NCBI GenBank assembly: GCA_039619475.1
Contig: CM077115.1
Span: 153,797,774 to 153,861,773, forward strand
Reading direction: 5' to 3'
DNA length: 64,000 nt
Origin: Icerya purchasi
Lineage: Eukaryota; Arthropoda; Insecta; Hemiptera; Monophlebidae
In this document: positions 1 to 11,699 of the stretch, one piece after another
How positions within the stretch are numbered: position 1 is the first letter of the stretch
How the letters are laid out: the number at the start of each line of letters is the position of its first letter
Position numbers and translations under genes: made by a program
Notes under the pieces: generated by a model
Told to the model about the DNA's origin: nothing
Seen by the model: the letters and a program-made list of their open reading frames with translations, nothing else
Databases searched by the model: none

Positions 1-403
1 AAGTACAAACAAAAGACAAGAGGAGTTATCTGAAAATTTATAACTTATCGGAAAATTAAAGTGAAATATCATATTATGGCTATTTCGAAGTGAATGAAAA
101 TAAACGTTGCAAGTTCTTGAGGAAATTGTCGAAAATTTAATATAGCCGCTAAAATGGTGGAGTGGCAGGTGTGTTTCTGATGGATTCGTGTGTTTCTTTG
201 GTGAACACTCATTATGATAAAAAAATAGTAGGCTCCGAATATGCTGACCCGTTTACAGTTGTTAATTTTTCGTGAAATTGTTTGCATAATTTCTACCTTT
301 TTTATCGTAACTTATTAGGCGACTGTTTCGTGTAAGGTTGATTTAGATTTAATAAACAGTAAAGAATCTTTTATACCATCCTGTTTATTTAAAACAAATA
401 CAA
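1..403. other. No recognisable feature
   Basis: AT-rich sequence with only short open frames and no protein that I recognise. The segment from about 355 to 403 resembles 11700-11760, so the repeat that begins at 404 may extend a little further left. Confidence 0.6.
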
Positions 404-816
404 ATATAACAAACAAATTAAGTATAAAACGATTGCTTACTTAGAAACGTTTTATCTGGTATAATCCATCATCAGCTAAAAACACAACTTAATAGATATG
501 ATCAGAAACAAAATCTAAATGGAGTGTGATTTAGATTTTTTTTCTGATCACATTATTGAGTTGCGTTTTTCGCGATACCCTAGTGGCGTGACCTCTTGAT
601 TGCTGAGATAGTGGTCAAGAGTTCGATTCCCAGTGACGGCCAAAAAAGAAAATAGACTAATTTAATAATGAGAAATAAACAGACTTAATAAGAAATAAAA
701 TGATTTAATTAATAATGTACAGTAGTTAGTGGCCAAATGGCATTCATAGCCAGGCAAAAAAAAAAAACGTTTCCAAGTAAGCAATCGTTTTATACTTAAT
801 TTGTTTGTTATATATA
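404..816. mobile_element. Foldback (long inverted repeat) element, copy S1
   Basis: The left arm (404-518) is matched in reverse complement by 528-568 and 768-816, with only about 9 bases between the arms at the centre. The inner part is a hairpin of about 21 bp (498-518 against 528-548) with one mismatch. The outer part, about 46 bp around 404-455 against 767-816, has one clear mismatch (TTAGAAACG against TTGGAAACG). The right arm is interrupted between 569 and 767 by a tRNA-derived SINE. A second, partial copy lies at 11700-12280. No transposase is encoded. Long arms with almost no loop are typical of foldback-type non-autonomous DNA transposons. The superfamily and target-site duplication could not be determined. 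Confidence 0.75.
571..767 (+). mobile_element. tRNA-derived SINE inserted in the foldback right arm
   Basis: The head is tRNA-like: a box A-like TACCCTAGTGG at about 576-586 and a good box B (GTTCGATTCC) at 621-630, with roughly tRNA spacing. Both are internal RNA polymerase III promoter elements. An AT-rich body follows and ends in an A-run at 757-767. The whole segment is absent from the matching left arm of the foldback element, which shows it was inserted later. It is not a functional tRNA gene: I could not pair the acceptor or anticodon stems, and it continues into an unrelated body and an A-tail. Confidence 0.65.
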
Positions 817-1540
817 TGTACATATTTATTTAAATCGCTGTATTAGTAAATAATGTTGGAAGAAGCAGTAAATGGGAATTCAGAGGAACACGGCAATTCA
901 ACGGCGCAATTTATTTACAAATTCCTATAGCATTTAAAATTGAAACTGACGCGGAACACTGCATAAAGTATTTACTTCGCAAAGAGATTTCGCTTCACTA
1001 AAAAACCTAACTGAACGATTAAAAGCCTTTGAAATTTTTCGACGGTGTCGTGTGATAGAGTTTCACGGATGCAGGAAAAAAAAGCTCCAAGGCGAACAAA
1101 GGAAACTGATAAAAGCAATAAGCAAATGAATACTTTTGGGGCATGTAGCGTGAATGTCTTCATAACGACAATTACCGAGGTGGTAAATTGGATTGGGACA
1201 AAATAATTAGCAAGGAGAATACACATACGAAGAAATCAAGAATGAAGAATGTTGCGTGTCTGACAAGAACGAGTCTGCTAATGCAAGATAGACACTTATT
1301 TCGAATATCGAGACGCTTATATTTATAATGTTTTAATGCGAGTTTAATGAAAAATTATAATTATAGCTTTTGAGCTATGAGATTACTTTGTAGCAGCGAT
1401 ATTCGAGAGCAATGCTATAATCTAATTCGATTAAAAATACCGTGAGAGTGTACTAAATCTCCCTCTTAACTGGGCTAACACGTTGAAAAAAATATAACAG
1501 AAAATCACGATTGCGCTAAATTAATGTTTTTAAACAGAAA

Positions 1541-1760
1541 TAAATGAATAAGTAAAAAAGTAAATAAATATAAATAAATAAATAAATAAATAAATAACTA
1601 AATAAAAAATATTAATTAAATAAAAATACTAATTAAATAAAAACAAACAAAAAAATAAATAAATAAAAACTATAAATAAAAATATAAGATAATAAAAAAA
1701 TAAAATAAATCTAAATATAAAAAATTATAAATAAAGAAAAGTTAATAAAGAAAGAAAAGC
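1541..1760. repeat. AAAT-rich tetranucleotide array
   Basis: Runs of AAAT/TAAA units, clearest at about 1570-1605, are interspersed with point changes and continue in degraded form to about 1760. Confidence 0.8.
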
Positions 1761-1874
1761 TGCTCTTATAAAAATTATAAATATTAACCCCGCTGAAATT
1801 GAAATTCCTTTTCTCTTTCAGCTGAATGTTTTAATTTTTGTTCTCTTATACTAACATTCCGGCTTCCTAGTTGC

Positions 1875-1876
<2 letters not shown>

Positions 1877-1908
<32 letters not shown>
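1877..1908. repeat. Poly(T) run
   Basis: An uninterrupted T homopolymer of about 32 bases. It could be the poly(A) tail of a minus-strand retroelement, but nothing recognisable lies to its right. Confidence 0.8.
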
Positions 1909-1910
<2 letters not shown>

Positions 1911-3429
1911 CGTTACGTATTTTTCCATCACTTTTGGATTTATTCCGTCCGAACTTTATATATATTTTGTGAATTAATAATGTTTGTAAAACTTGTATTT
2001 TAATTTATAAATAAATGTTATATGTTTTAATGAATTGAAAGGTACTCTGTGTCCGTGTAATATATAAAACTATAACTTTTGTAACGTAAATTAAGGTTTT
2101 AAAATATATAACTTATCATATTATTGAGACAAACGATTACAGGAAGAAATAACACATAATAACTAGCGTTTTAATTAATTTAAGAATCCGTGGGGAATCT
2201 CGGGCATATGATAACATAACTTTTAACTTATACTCATTGGCGATGTTAAATTGCAACGAAAATTTTTCAGAAGCCGACTGAAAAAGTTTTACGCTAATGC
2301 AAATGACACAATCGCAAAACGGTTCTACGGCACTTATTAGTTTGACGGCAGAACGGAAATACAGGAAAATAAATAAAAATAAATAAATAAATATTACAGC
2401 TTTCTTCGAAATAATTTTCAACGACCAAACTGAAATGCCGAAAGGTTCTTTGGGGGGGGGGGGTCCCCTTCCTGTGTCGTGTAAAATATTATCATCAAGC
2501 ACGGTGCGTCGCGACATTAATATAAAAAAGGTTTTGTCATTTTTTATAATTAAATACGAAGCGAAATAAGAAAAAATACCTGATGGTAAAAGTAAGAAAA
2601 TTTCGCGTCGAATTAAATATAGCCCACGATTCGGTAAAACGAAGCCCACTACTTGAACGTTAACGGCTGACGCCTGGCAAACTAAATGCTGCATGCGAAT
2701 CTTCAGCCGAACGGCTCAGTCTGAGTCAGAAATCGACGGTAGACATTTTCGGCTGCGCGCATACCATTCCGCAACTATGCAATGAAGGGTGAATTGCACC
2801 ACTCCGCGCTATATACGCGAATTATTAATAACGTTCGCCGTTGTTAATCGCGAGAGCTGACCATGAAATAAAACGTTATCGGCCGATTTCTTAAAAACCG
2901 AACGCAATGTCCGAACTGAGAAATAATTCGGCAAATGCAACGAATGCGCGAAAAAATACCGACAATGCTTATTCGAGAAGTTCTGGCCGGAATCCGTTCC
3001 GGAAGAACAAGTCGTTTCGCTGCGTGATTATCGGTTCTTAGACAATAATCAGAAGCATGGCAAACTGACGGCGAATCACCAGTATGAAGATTTTTATAAT
3101 CAAAAACCATTCTATTTTTATTTATATATGTTTTACCTTTTTTTTTCGACGCACCAGTTCGGTAGAGTCACAATTGGCATTGCAACCTTATTTCAAACGA
3201 AACAAAACCATTATCGCGGCCTCGAAAAATAAAATTGTTCACACTTCAAGATTATCGCTAGTATATATAAGTCAAGACGCTAGATGTGATCAAAAATTGT
3301 GAATTGCCTTTCGGACTCATCTCGTACTCATCTATATGTGCCTAATGTCCGCAAATATTTTGAGTACCCGAGAAATCGGAGAAAACAGAAATGGTCTCCA
3401 ATGTTATCTTTAGACCGTCTCATTTTAAG

Positions 3430-4636
3430 TAAATTATGAGAAGATTACGGAAATTATACCTTGTGTGTTTGGTAATTGAACACCAAGACGTAGAAATAGC
3501 AGAAAGGCTGCTTCCGGAGGACTTGAATATGGTTTGCAGATGGGTACACGATAAAAAAATTAATAATAAATGCCAAAAAATCAAAAGTGATGTACGTAAG
3601 AACACCGAGTAGATTTAGGAAGTTCGTACCTAAAATATTTTTGCATAAGGTAAATCGCCTTCATGGATCGGAAGTATGCCCCGTTGTGAGCCGTTAGAAA
3701 CGGCTGATAATTTCAAATACCTGACAATAACATTCGCGATAAGGCGTTAACTTGGAGAGTTCACATAGATAACATTGCTAGGAAAATTAGGCAGACTATG
3801 CCCCGGCGTTATACAAATTAAAACAAGTTATAAGAATTACAAAACTACGAGACTGTATTTTGACACTCACTAATAATGACTCTAGGATTAGATACGGACT
3901 CGAAATTTGGGGGGAGGCAAAAAAAAACGGAATTAAGGAAAATTTACTCTACAGAAAAGATGTTTAAAAATTTTGTTACCGAATTGGAGAAGTGCGAATC
4001 TTGTAACGAATTCTACTTGGGGTGGGACAATAATAAAGAAATGTCGCCAAAAATGTTTTTTTATTACAGTAAACTTTTAAGGTATAAAACAGAAAAAATA
4101 AGATTACCGACAAGGGAAATATGGGACTAGGAACTATGACAATTTGTGTGTTTCGTAAGACCTAAAGGGATTAATAATAAAATTGATAATGTTGAAGAGG
4201 AACTGTTATGAGTCATTTACTAGGTAACTTACCAATGGAATTAAGAGACGAATGCAATTTGAATATATGGAAAGACAAAATAAAAATATGGTTGATTGCG
4301 TGGTGCAAAGAATGAGAAATGGTTAGTCGTAGGAAAGGAACTAAGACGGGTAATTGATTGAAAGAGTAAATAATTATAAATGATGTAATGAAAAAAAACA
4401 ACTAATGTTTGGTGCTCATATTCTAGCTTATGTGAAAATACTTTTTGATATGATATGCGATAGATATAAATGTTGTGAATTTAAGAAATTAGACGTAGAA
4501 TAGTAAAAATAGAAGTTAACTTGAATTAAGTAATTATATATAAGACGAATATGATGTATTAGACTTAAGATGTATATAATGAATAAACGATATAATTATG
4601 TTGGGAACCCGCAAATTATTTAAAAAAAAAAAAAAA
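3430..4636 (+). pseudogene. LINE family K, copy K1 (RT thumb to 3' end), decayed
   Basis: Conceptual fragments scattered over three frames read as the C-terminal half of a non-LTR reverse transcriptase. A thumb-region stretch (NFKYLTI, then RVHIDNIARKIRQTMP after frame correction) lies at about 3700-3800. Near 4208-4314 an open tail encodes LPMELRDECNLNIWKDKI and ends in WCKE, resembling the C-terminal tails of CR1/Jockey-group LINEs. The copy is 5'-truncated and full of frameshifts and stops. The 3' end (AATAAACG then GTTGGGAACCCGCAAATT) runs into an A-tail at 4622-4636. It matches the other K copies except that their terminal hairpin is precisely missing here. Clade is inferred from the tail only. 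Confidence 0.6.
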
Positions 4637-4969
4637 TACTTTACATTACTTTTTGTACGAATTAATTTTAGCGATTCAGACGCGCCATTACGCCATTCAA
4701 ATACTTAAACTATATTTTAAAAAAATATCCATTATCCCGCGATCCTCCCGGTAAAAGTCTCATTTAATTATACTTGATTTGAAATACCGTTTTAATCTAA
4801 TAATTTCGCAGCCTTCCCTACATAGTTGAAACTTTTCTTTAAGTGGATAGGGTAGTACAGTAACATGGTCGATATTGTGGTTTGATCTTTTTTGTCACAC
4901 AGAGAATTACGTCACTTGGTTTTCCGGATTTAGTTTAGTCGGGTAAATAAAGTCCAACACATAGTGGTG
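4637..4969. other. No recognisable feature
   Basis: AT-rich spacer between the A-tail of K1 and the truncated start of the next LINE copy. I see no open frame or repeat of note. Confidence 0.5.
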
Positions 4970-6288
4970 CCACAACATTGGCTTCAGATCATCAACGCCA
5001 CGCGGAATCTCACATTCCTCCTCTTTTTCTTCGACGTTCCTTCCTGGGTTATCGTTTCCTCATCAAACGGTTGCCGAATTCCTCTTCTCCTCTGATTTCT
5101 CCTTATGCATCCATCTTACGTAGCTGGCGCTTTTCTGTCAACAAAACTCCCCCATTCTATTAATCGCTGCCCGTCTTGTTCAGTTTTCTCCATATATCTA
5201 CATTCATGATAAACTCCCATATTTCTACTTCAATTTTTCCTCTTTTCTTCATCCTATTAATTGCTTTTATTCCCCGATTCCTCCTAAACCTGTCATTCAC
5301 AATGTTGTTAGATCTGAATTTTTACAGAATCTAAACTCTTCTTTCCATAATCATTTTTTGATTTTTACCGATGGCTCCAAAGGACCCAATGGTGTTGGTG
5401 CAGCTTTTTTCTGTCCTTCTCTAAATTATGTCGAATCCTTTAAGCTTCCCTCCTTTTGCTCTATCTTCTATGCGGAGTCCTCGGCTATTCTGCATGCACT
5501 TCTTTTTATCAGGTCCTCTCCTATCTCTCGCAATATCCTTATCCTGTCGGATGCTCAAAGCGTGCTGCAAACTATTGCTTCTCCTCTCCCTCCTCACTCA
5601 GCCGATTACGTTATTCTTCGTATTCGCTCCTTGATTCATGATCTTTTCCTTTAACACTTAATCCAAACGGACTTCTATTGGATACCGGGTCATGCCGGAA
5701 TTGAGGGTAATGAGTTAGCTAATTCATTCGCTCGGTTATCTTCCTCCTCTTCCGGTAGGTTTCTTCCTGTTTTCTCTTCGTCCAATATTACCCTTCTGTC
5801 TTCTGCTACTCATTCCAATCTATGGATTGACTCTTACGTCTTCTCTTTCTCCAACCCGCATTCCTTTTTCTTATCTATTCAGCCTTCCATGCGTCGCTCC
5901 AACATCTCTGCAATTTGCCGCCTGCGCTTTGGGCACAGTTTGCTTCCTTCCTCGCTTTTCCGTTTCTCTCTTGTGTCGTCTCCTTTTTGTCTACTGCACC
6001 ACTTCAATATGCAATTTGTGTGTGATCCCGATCACGTAATGTTCGAGTGTGCATCTCTTGCAACCGATCAAGCTACTTTCTACTCCTCCCTTTTACAAAT
6101 TCGTATTCCCACTCCATACAGTGCTTCGTTTATTCTCTCTCTTCCTTCTCCTTCTGTTGTTCATGCTCTTGATTCCGTTTTGTCGGCTATCTCTGATCGT
6201 ATAAAGGTCTAAGTTTCGTCGTCTTTTTTCCTCTGTTCTTGTGCCAATGTCCTTGTAGACGAACCCAAAAAAAAAAAAAAAAAAAAAA
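4970..6288 (+). pseudogene. LINE family A, copy A1: 5'-truncated (RT end, RNase H, C-terminus)
   Basis: The copy starts inside the end of the RT region (FLGYRFLIKRL, also found in the full-length copy at 21414-28379). After one frame change it encodes RNase H: IFTDGSKGPNGVGAAF at about 5355, then AESSAILHALLF, ILSDAQSV, and WIPGHAGIEGNEL around 5680, which are the expected catalytic neighbourhoods. A single in-frame TAA at 5652-5654 splits RNase H. The same frame continues to DRIKV followed by a stop at about 6210, the C-terminus seen in other A copies. The 3' end (CCAATGTCCTTGTAGACGAACCC) leads to an A-tail at about 6267-6288. Dead copy; the family belongs with RNase H-bearing I-like LINEs. 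Confidence 0.85.
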
Positions 6289-7084
6289 TACAACGCCAGT
6301 AGTAAGCACCCATCGAGTAAGCCAAGACATTCGCAACTGAAAGAATAGGCGACGAATGAGATTCTTCTTTATTTATGCGAGTTTTGTTTTCCTCGCCGTT
6401 TGTTTGTACAAACGATGATCAGTACCCGAGCATTCTAAAGCCTTGCGGTGAAACTTCATTAATCGGAAATCTTTCGTAAGTTAAAATTTTTTTTTTTTTT
6501 TAAATTCAAACAAGAAGTAGGGGAGTTATAGTAAAAAATACTACACGATTGAAGGCGCTAGAATAAGAAAACAAGGAAAAAGAGAAAAGAATTCCAAACA
6601 ATTGTATACAGGTGTAAAATAAGTAAATTAAAGATCTGGTTTACGAAAAATTTACTGCCGGACGCATTTTTTTTTCTTCGAAAAACCGCATATAGATAAG
6701 TTCACTTTCGTATCTGACCCTTCCCACATTTTGATGTAAACTAATCATTGTGACAAGCTAAGAACACGGTGAGGTATCGAAGATAGTTGCGACAAACGCT
6801 GAGAACAAAGAAACGAATTAAACAGAATGAATTATTAGGCAAGTACATATTTAATGGTACCGCGTCAAAGATGATTGCTAGAAATTTTTCATCAACGAGC
6901 GAAGCAAAGAATTCTAATGTCGTTTCGGTGCCATAATGAAATTTATTCCTTTCCGTTGGTTATTTGCATCGTACCGCGTAAAATGCTTATCGACTAATTA
7001 AATAGTCTCAAACATTCAGTAAGCAACCGAATGTTTCTAGAGAAAGCACGTTTATCGTAGCAATTATAATTCGATTGATGTTTA
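6289..7084. other. No recognisable feature
   Basis: AT-rich sequence with short chance frames only. No repeat, tail or protein signature was found. Confidence 0.5.
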
Positions 7085-7830
7085 CAACATATACATTTGG
7101 TGTCCAAATGAGGCTTGTAAAAAGAAATATAATGTCGACATTGCAGCACTCAGTGAGACTCGACGCGAAGAGGAGGGACAGTTATCAGAAATGACCGATG
7201 AATATACATTCTTCTGGAAAGGGATACGGTCAAAGCAAGCTACATGGCGTCGAAATCGTTATAAAAACCAGTATTTTGAAAAATTCACCTGAGCTCTCAA
7301 TCGGCATTAATGAGCGTCTCGTGACTTTGCAAATACCTCTCGCCCATGATAAATATGCCGCAATCGTATCAGCATATGCCCCTACTCTGGTAGCTACAGC
7401 GAGAAAGAGAAATTTTACTACAAACTCCAAAACGTACTGTGTAATATACCCAAAGCAGATAAGATCATTCTACTTGGTGACTTTAATGCTCGAATTGGAA
7501 ATTGTTTCACCATCTGGCCAGGAACTATAGGCGCAGGTATGGAATCGGGAAAGCTAGCGATAATGGTCTACTGCTCCTTAATTTATATGCGAAAAACAAC
7601 CTGGCCATAACAAACGCAAACTTTAAACTGAAACGCAAGTATATCGCAACATGGAAGCACCCATGCTCAGGACATTGGCATCTTATCGACTACATTGTAG
7701 TTAGAAAGTCGGGCATTCGGGACGTCGAAATATCACGCGTCATGAGAGGAACCGAAGCTGATACAGACCACCACATGGTGTTCATTAAAATGCGAATTCA
7801 CCTACGCGCACAAGATATACTTTAATTAGG
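7085..7830 (+). pseudogene. LINE G relic: apurinic-type endonuclease fragment
   Basis: After two frame changes (near 7410 and 7520) this reads as a LINE endonuclease of the exonuclease-endonuclease-phosphatase fold. Visible pieces, in order, are DIAALSETRREEEGQL (about 7135), YTFFWKG, LHGVEIVIK, INERLVTLQIPL, SAYAPTL, the catalytic LGDFNARIG at about 7470, WKHPCSGHWHLIDYIVVRK, and a terminal TDHHMV. The order and spacing are normal for the domain. No RT follows: the fragment ends at about 7830 and another decayed gene begins immediately. This endonuclease type is often annotated in databases as craniofacial development protein 2-like. The clade is not certain. Confidence 0.8.
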
Positions 7831-7859
7831 AGTTGCGCTAAGAAATTAAATGTGGAATT

Positions 7860-8880
7860 TGTTAGATAAAAATACGAAATATATTTATAACAGATAAGAT
7901 TTTGTGAGTTATTTCATCAAAGAGGGTGATTTGATATTTTGTAATGATGCTAAAGGACTTCTACATAAGAAATGAGTTTTCCTAAAGGATCGGACGAATG
8001 GAGACTTTTTATTGGATTCGTTCAAAATCAGTTTAAAGGCTGTATTACTTCACAATTACAATAAATATCCTTTAATTCCCCTCGCACATGCAAACATGCA
8101 ACAAACATGAAAGAACAATTATGAAAATATGAAGTAGTTATTGGAAAAAATTCAATATTTACAGTACACGTGGAACATCTGTGCTGATCTAACAGCCGTA
8201 GCAATGTTAATTGGATTGCAAGGAGAATACACAAAATGTTGTTGTTTTTTTATGCGAGTGGGACAGTCGCGCAAGAGATAAACCACTACGTAGTGAAAAA
8301 TTGGCCAAAAAGAGCAAGTTTGATGCCTGGAGTCAAAAAGTGTAAAAGAAGAACCTTTAGTTCAAAGTGAAAATTTTTTTTTTCCACCATTCCATATAAA
8401 GCTGGGTCTTATGAAAAATTTTGCAAAAGCCATGAACAGAGATGGTGAAGACTTTCAATACCTCAAAACGAAATTCCCTCGAATCAGCGATGCGAAATTG
8501 AAAGAAGGAGTCTTTGACGGGTCCCTAAATACGAGAGCTTATGAAGAACTCACATTTTACAAGTACGTTGAATAAAGCTGAAAAAAGAACATGGACCGCG
8601 TTCGTAGAAATGTGTCGTAATTTTCTTGGAAACAAAGAAAATGAAAACTACCAGGAAATCATTCATGAACTTTTTTCTGCATATAAAGAGCTCTGAAATG
8701 CAACACGTCCCTTAAAATTCATTTTTTAGACTCTGATTTATATTTCTTCCCCGCAAAATCTTGGAGCAGTAAGGTTTCATCAAGACATATTGCACATAGA
8801 GAGGCGCTACAACAGGAAATGGTCAGAAGCAATGCTTGCTAATTTTTGTTGGTCGATTCGTCGCAAAACTCCGATGGAAA
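7860..8880 (+). pseudogene. Decayed copy of a multi-copy arthropod protein family of unknown function
   Basis: Frame-corrected pieces read, in order: GDLIFCNDAKGLL (about 7930), SLKAVLLHNYNKYPLIPLA (8030-8090), a middle block with LQGEYTKCCC (8215-8245), then IKLGLMKNFAKAMNRDGEDF (8397-8456) and KFPRISDAKLKEGVFDG (8470-8525). A weakly conserved tail follows to about 8880. I recognise the CND, LLHNxNKYPSIPL and IKLGLMK blocks from uncharacterised proteins that occur in many copies in insect and spider genomes. I do not know their function, and their copy number suggests a mobile or virus-like origin. At least three stops and several frameshifts make this copy inactive. The family recognition is from memory and should be confirmed. 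Confidence 0.6.
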
Positions 8881-9019
8881 ATATTTAAAAAGAAAGAAAA
8901 TTACAAACTGAAATACTATTAACAGCAAGTAATTAGATTATCTAATGATTTTTGATATTTTGTAACAAATTTTATCTGATATTGTATCAGTTATAAAATA
9001 TATAGTTTAAATTTGAAGC

Positions 9020-9050
<31 letters not shown>

Positions 9051-11699
9051 ATTGAAAAATTCCATTAAAAAATATTTATAGGTGATTTGTAATTTTTTAT
9101 ACTATATTATGTATTCAGAAATATTAATTATGCATAAAAATCAGAAAGAGAGAATTTTTTTTTTTTTTTTTGCAAACCAGTGTAATTAGAGAAATTAATG
9201 ATATTTCGAGGGTCAGCAGCTAAGAAAAGTAGTAGCTATGGCGAAAGGGGTTTAAGAAAAGTTGAAAAATGGAAGAGTTAATCACTACTGCTTTTCCGAG
9301 GCTCTTGAAGCATTTTGGTTCAGAAAACAAAACGAATGCAGACTGATGTTAAAATCATCATTAACGATTAAGCTGTAAATAGATGTAATGGGAAAGGGGT
9401 GAGCGGGTAAATTATAAGGCGAAAAAAATATTCGTGTATGAAGTATATAAAAGGAGAGAATGTGTTAAAATTCGTGGAAGAATGAGAATTTTTCGGCGGC
9501 AAAAGCGTTAATTATGAAAAAAATTAATTTATATAATAATAACTGACGAGATCTGAAAATAGGGAGCAACTTATCGACATGCTCATTTCTAAGAGAAGTT
9601 GTGGAATATTTTTGATTACGCGTCGTTATAAGTTAATACCGGAAACTCCGATACAATCTTTTATAACATTGATAACTGAAATATTTTTTAAAAACCCCAA
9701 AATATTATACCTATAAACATTTTATGCCTCCTTACCCCATATTCTTCAATCATTTACAAATGTATATTAATAGTGTTAAGTCGAGATTATTACCGTAACA
9801 GAAGTTGAGTCGCATCCGGAATTATAATAACTAATTTAGATCGGTCGTATAGTAATTTATAAGATAGACGGAAGAAAAATTTTAAAATAATCTATTATAC
9901 CACCGACGCCGGTGTATTTGTAAAAACCGAATTTTCATCGTTATATTTTCGAAAATGGCCAGACACAGACGCTATGTTCCAGCCATGTACTGATTAAGTT
10001 TGTGACGCGTTCCAAAATTTTCAACAGCATTCGCCTTAAACGAGATCGTGAATTTAAAAAAGAAATCCAGCTTTACTTGATTATGCCTTACCATTAAAAT
10101 TACCGTTTAAGAATAAAAAAGAGAAGAAAAAAAAAAAAAAAGAGGCAGTGTGAAAAATGCAGGCCGAAAAAAATTCTTCAGAACAAACGAATGCGAAGAA
10201 TTCCGAGGGACGATAAATAGTTGAATTAAGCAAGTTAAAAAGTTTCGAAAGAGCGCGTCCAGGGAAGACGAAAAAAGTGTAAAAGAAAATGGCGATGAAT
10301 AAAAGAACAAAAAAAGGAATATAGAAGCAAGTTGAATAAGAGATGAACTGTCGGCTGAATGCAAGCTGCCGGTTAAAATAGTAAGGACAACCGCGGTTGC
10401 GTAGCAAAATACTTAAAACATTTTTTCGCGTGTCAAAAATTTACATATTTTTAAGAACCGACAAACTAGTTCTTCCAATTTAAAATCACGAGCAGGCGCC
10501 TTCGACGAAAAATTATTCTTCCACTAACTTTAATTTTTTTTAAAAAAAAAAAAGAAGGAATTCCGACCAGTCCAGCCCGAGTTTTTATGTGAGTATTTCC
10601 TCAGGATTCAGGATAGGCGAGAAAGACTGCAGTCTCTTGCGATACAGCGCAAACAGAAATAATTTTAGACTAACAAACGATGCTATTTGTTTAGATTACA
10701 ATTACAATCGACTTATCTGGTTTCATTCGTTTTGATTTTTATTAAATTAAATTTTATTTTAATTTACTTTATTTTTGTTTATTTTTCATAATTTTTATTT
10801 TGAAATTTTAATAGCCGTATGCAAGTAGCGATATTTTTGGTACGCATATCACTTTCGCTTTTTTTTTTCTTTCTACAAGGTGATGTCGAATTTTTAAATT
10901 TACTTTTTTTTTCGCTCTGATTGTTATTATATTTAGTGAAAAATCGGTTTTTAATTTCCCATATTAACCGAGCATTTTAATTTTGTTAATGAGAAATCAC
11001 AAATTAATAATTGATACTTTTATGTTTTGATGTTTTGCTTATCCGAATCCGTTCATTTTTGTTGTCTACCCGGTATTTTTAGTTTTCATTACCATTAGCT
11101 TGAAACTATTTCAGTTCACGTCATTAACCGATTTATTTAATTTAGTTTATTATTAACGAGGTACATATTGCCAGGGAGGGGGCTATCACCTCGAATGAGG
11201 TTATTTACATTATTTTAAGGTTTGTAATATTTATCCGTTTTCCTTATTCTGTATGTAAAAGTCCTTTTCAGGACTCTAGCAATTAGTTACATCCTTATTG
11301 ATAAATTGGTTTTTATTTTTAACAGTTAGTTTACTTCAAATTGTTAACATCATTCTAACAAGAACACTATTTTGGTTTTTTTTTTTTTTGTTTTCAAACG
11401 TATGTATAGAAATGCATAAAAAAAAACGTACTAAACTCAAGCCTGAATTGATACGACGACAGTAATTATTAAAATGAAAAGGTACACCTGTATGGATTAC
11501 ACTTCCAATGAAATACTTTCAAAACTGTAAATTAACAATAGATAGTTTCAGTCTTTTGGTATCTTATGAATATTATCTCCGGTAGTTGTACTGCTTCAGT
11601 ATTGTAATTAATACTAAGAAAACTAAAGTAATAGTAACGGTAGATTAAAGTAAACCGAAGCTAATACTAAGAAACGGTGAATTAAATGTAGTAAACAGA
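8881..11699. other. No gene recognised; homopolymer runs
   Basis: Mostly unique-looking AT-rich sequence with an A-run at about 9020-9045 and T-runs near 9158 and 11380. The longest open frames (10081-10407 minus, two overlapping) are low-complexity Phe/Ser-rich translations of purine-rich DNA and are not credible proteins. Confidence 0.5.

Larger units (their letters stand above)
857..3429. other. No gene; simple repeats and a CpG-richer island
   Basis: From 1541 to about 1760 there is a decayed AAAT-type tetranucleotide array. From 1877 to 1908 there is a long T-run. From about 2690 to 3070 the sequence becomes visibly richer in G, C and CpG than its surroundings. Its open frames (for example 2844-3110 minus) match nothing I recognise and could be chance. 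This patch could be a regulatory or unique host segment, but nothing in it proves that. Confidence 0.5.

Noticed and set aside
571..641. A true tRNA gene
   Set aside because: Box A and B are present, but the acceptor and anticodon stems do not pair and the sequence continues into a SINE body with an A-tail.
10081..10407. Phe-rich 108-codon frame on the minus strand
   Set aside because: Two overlapping frames are open in the same biased DNA; not protein-like.
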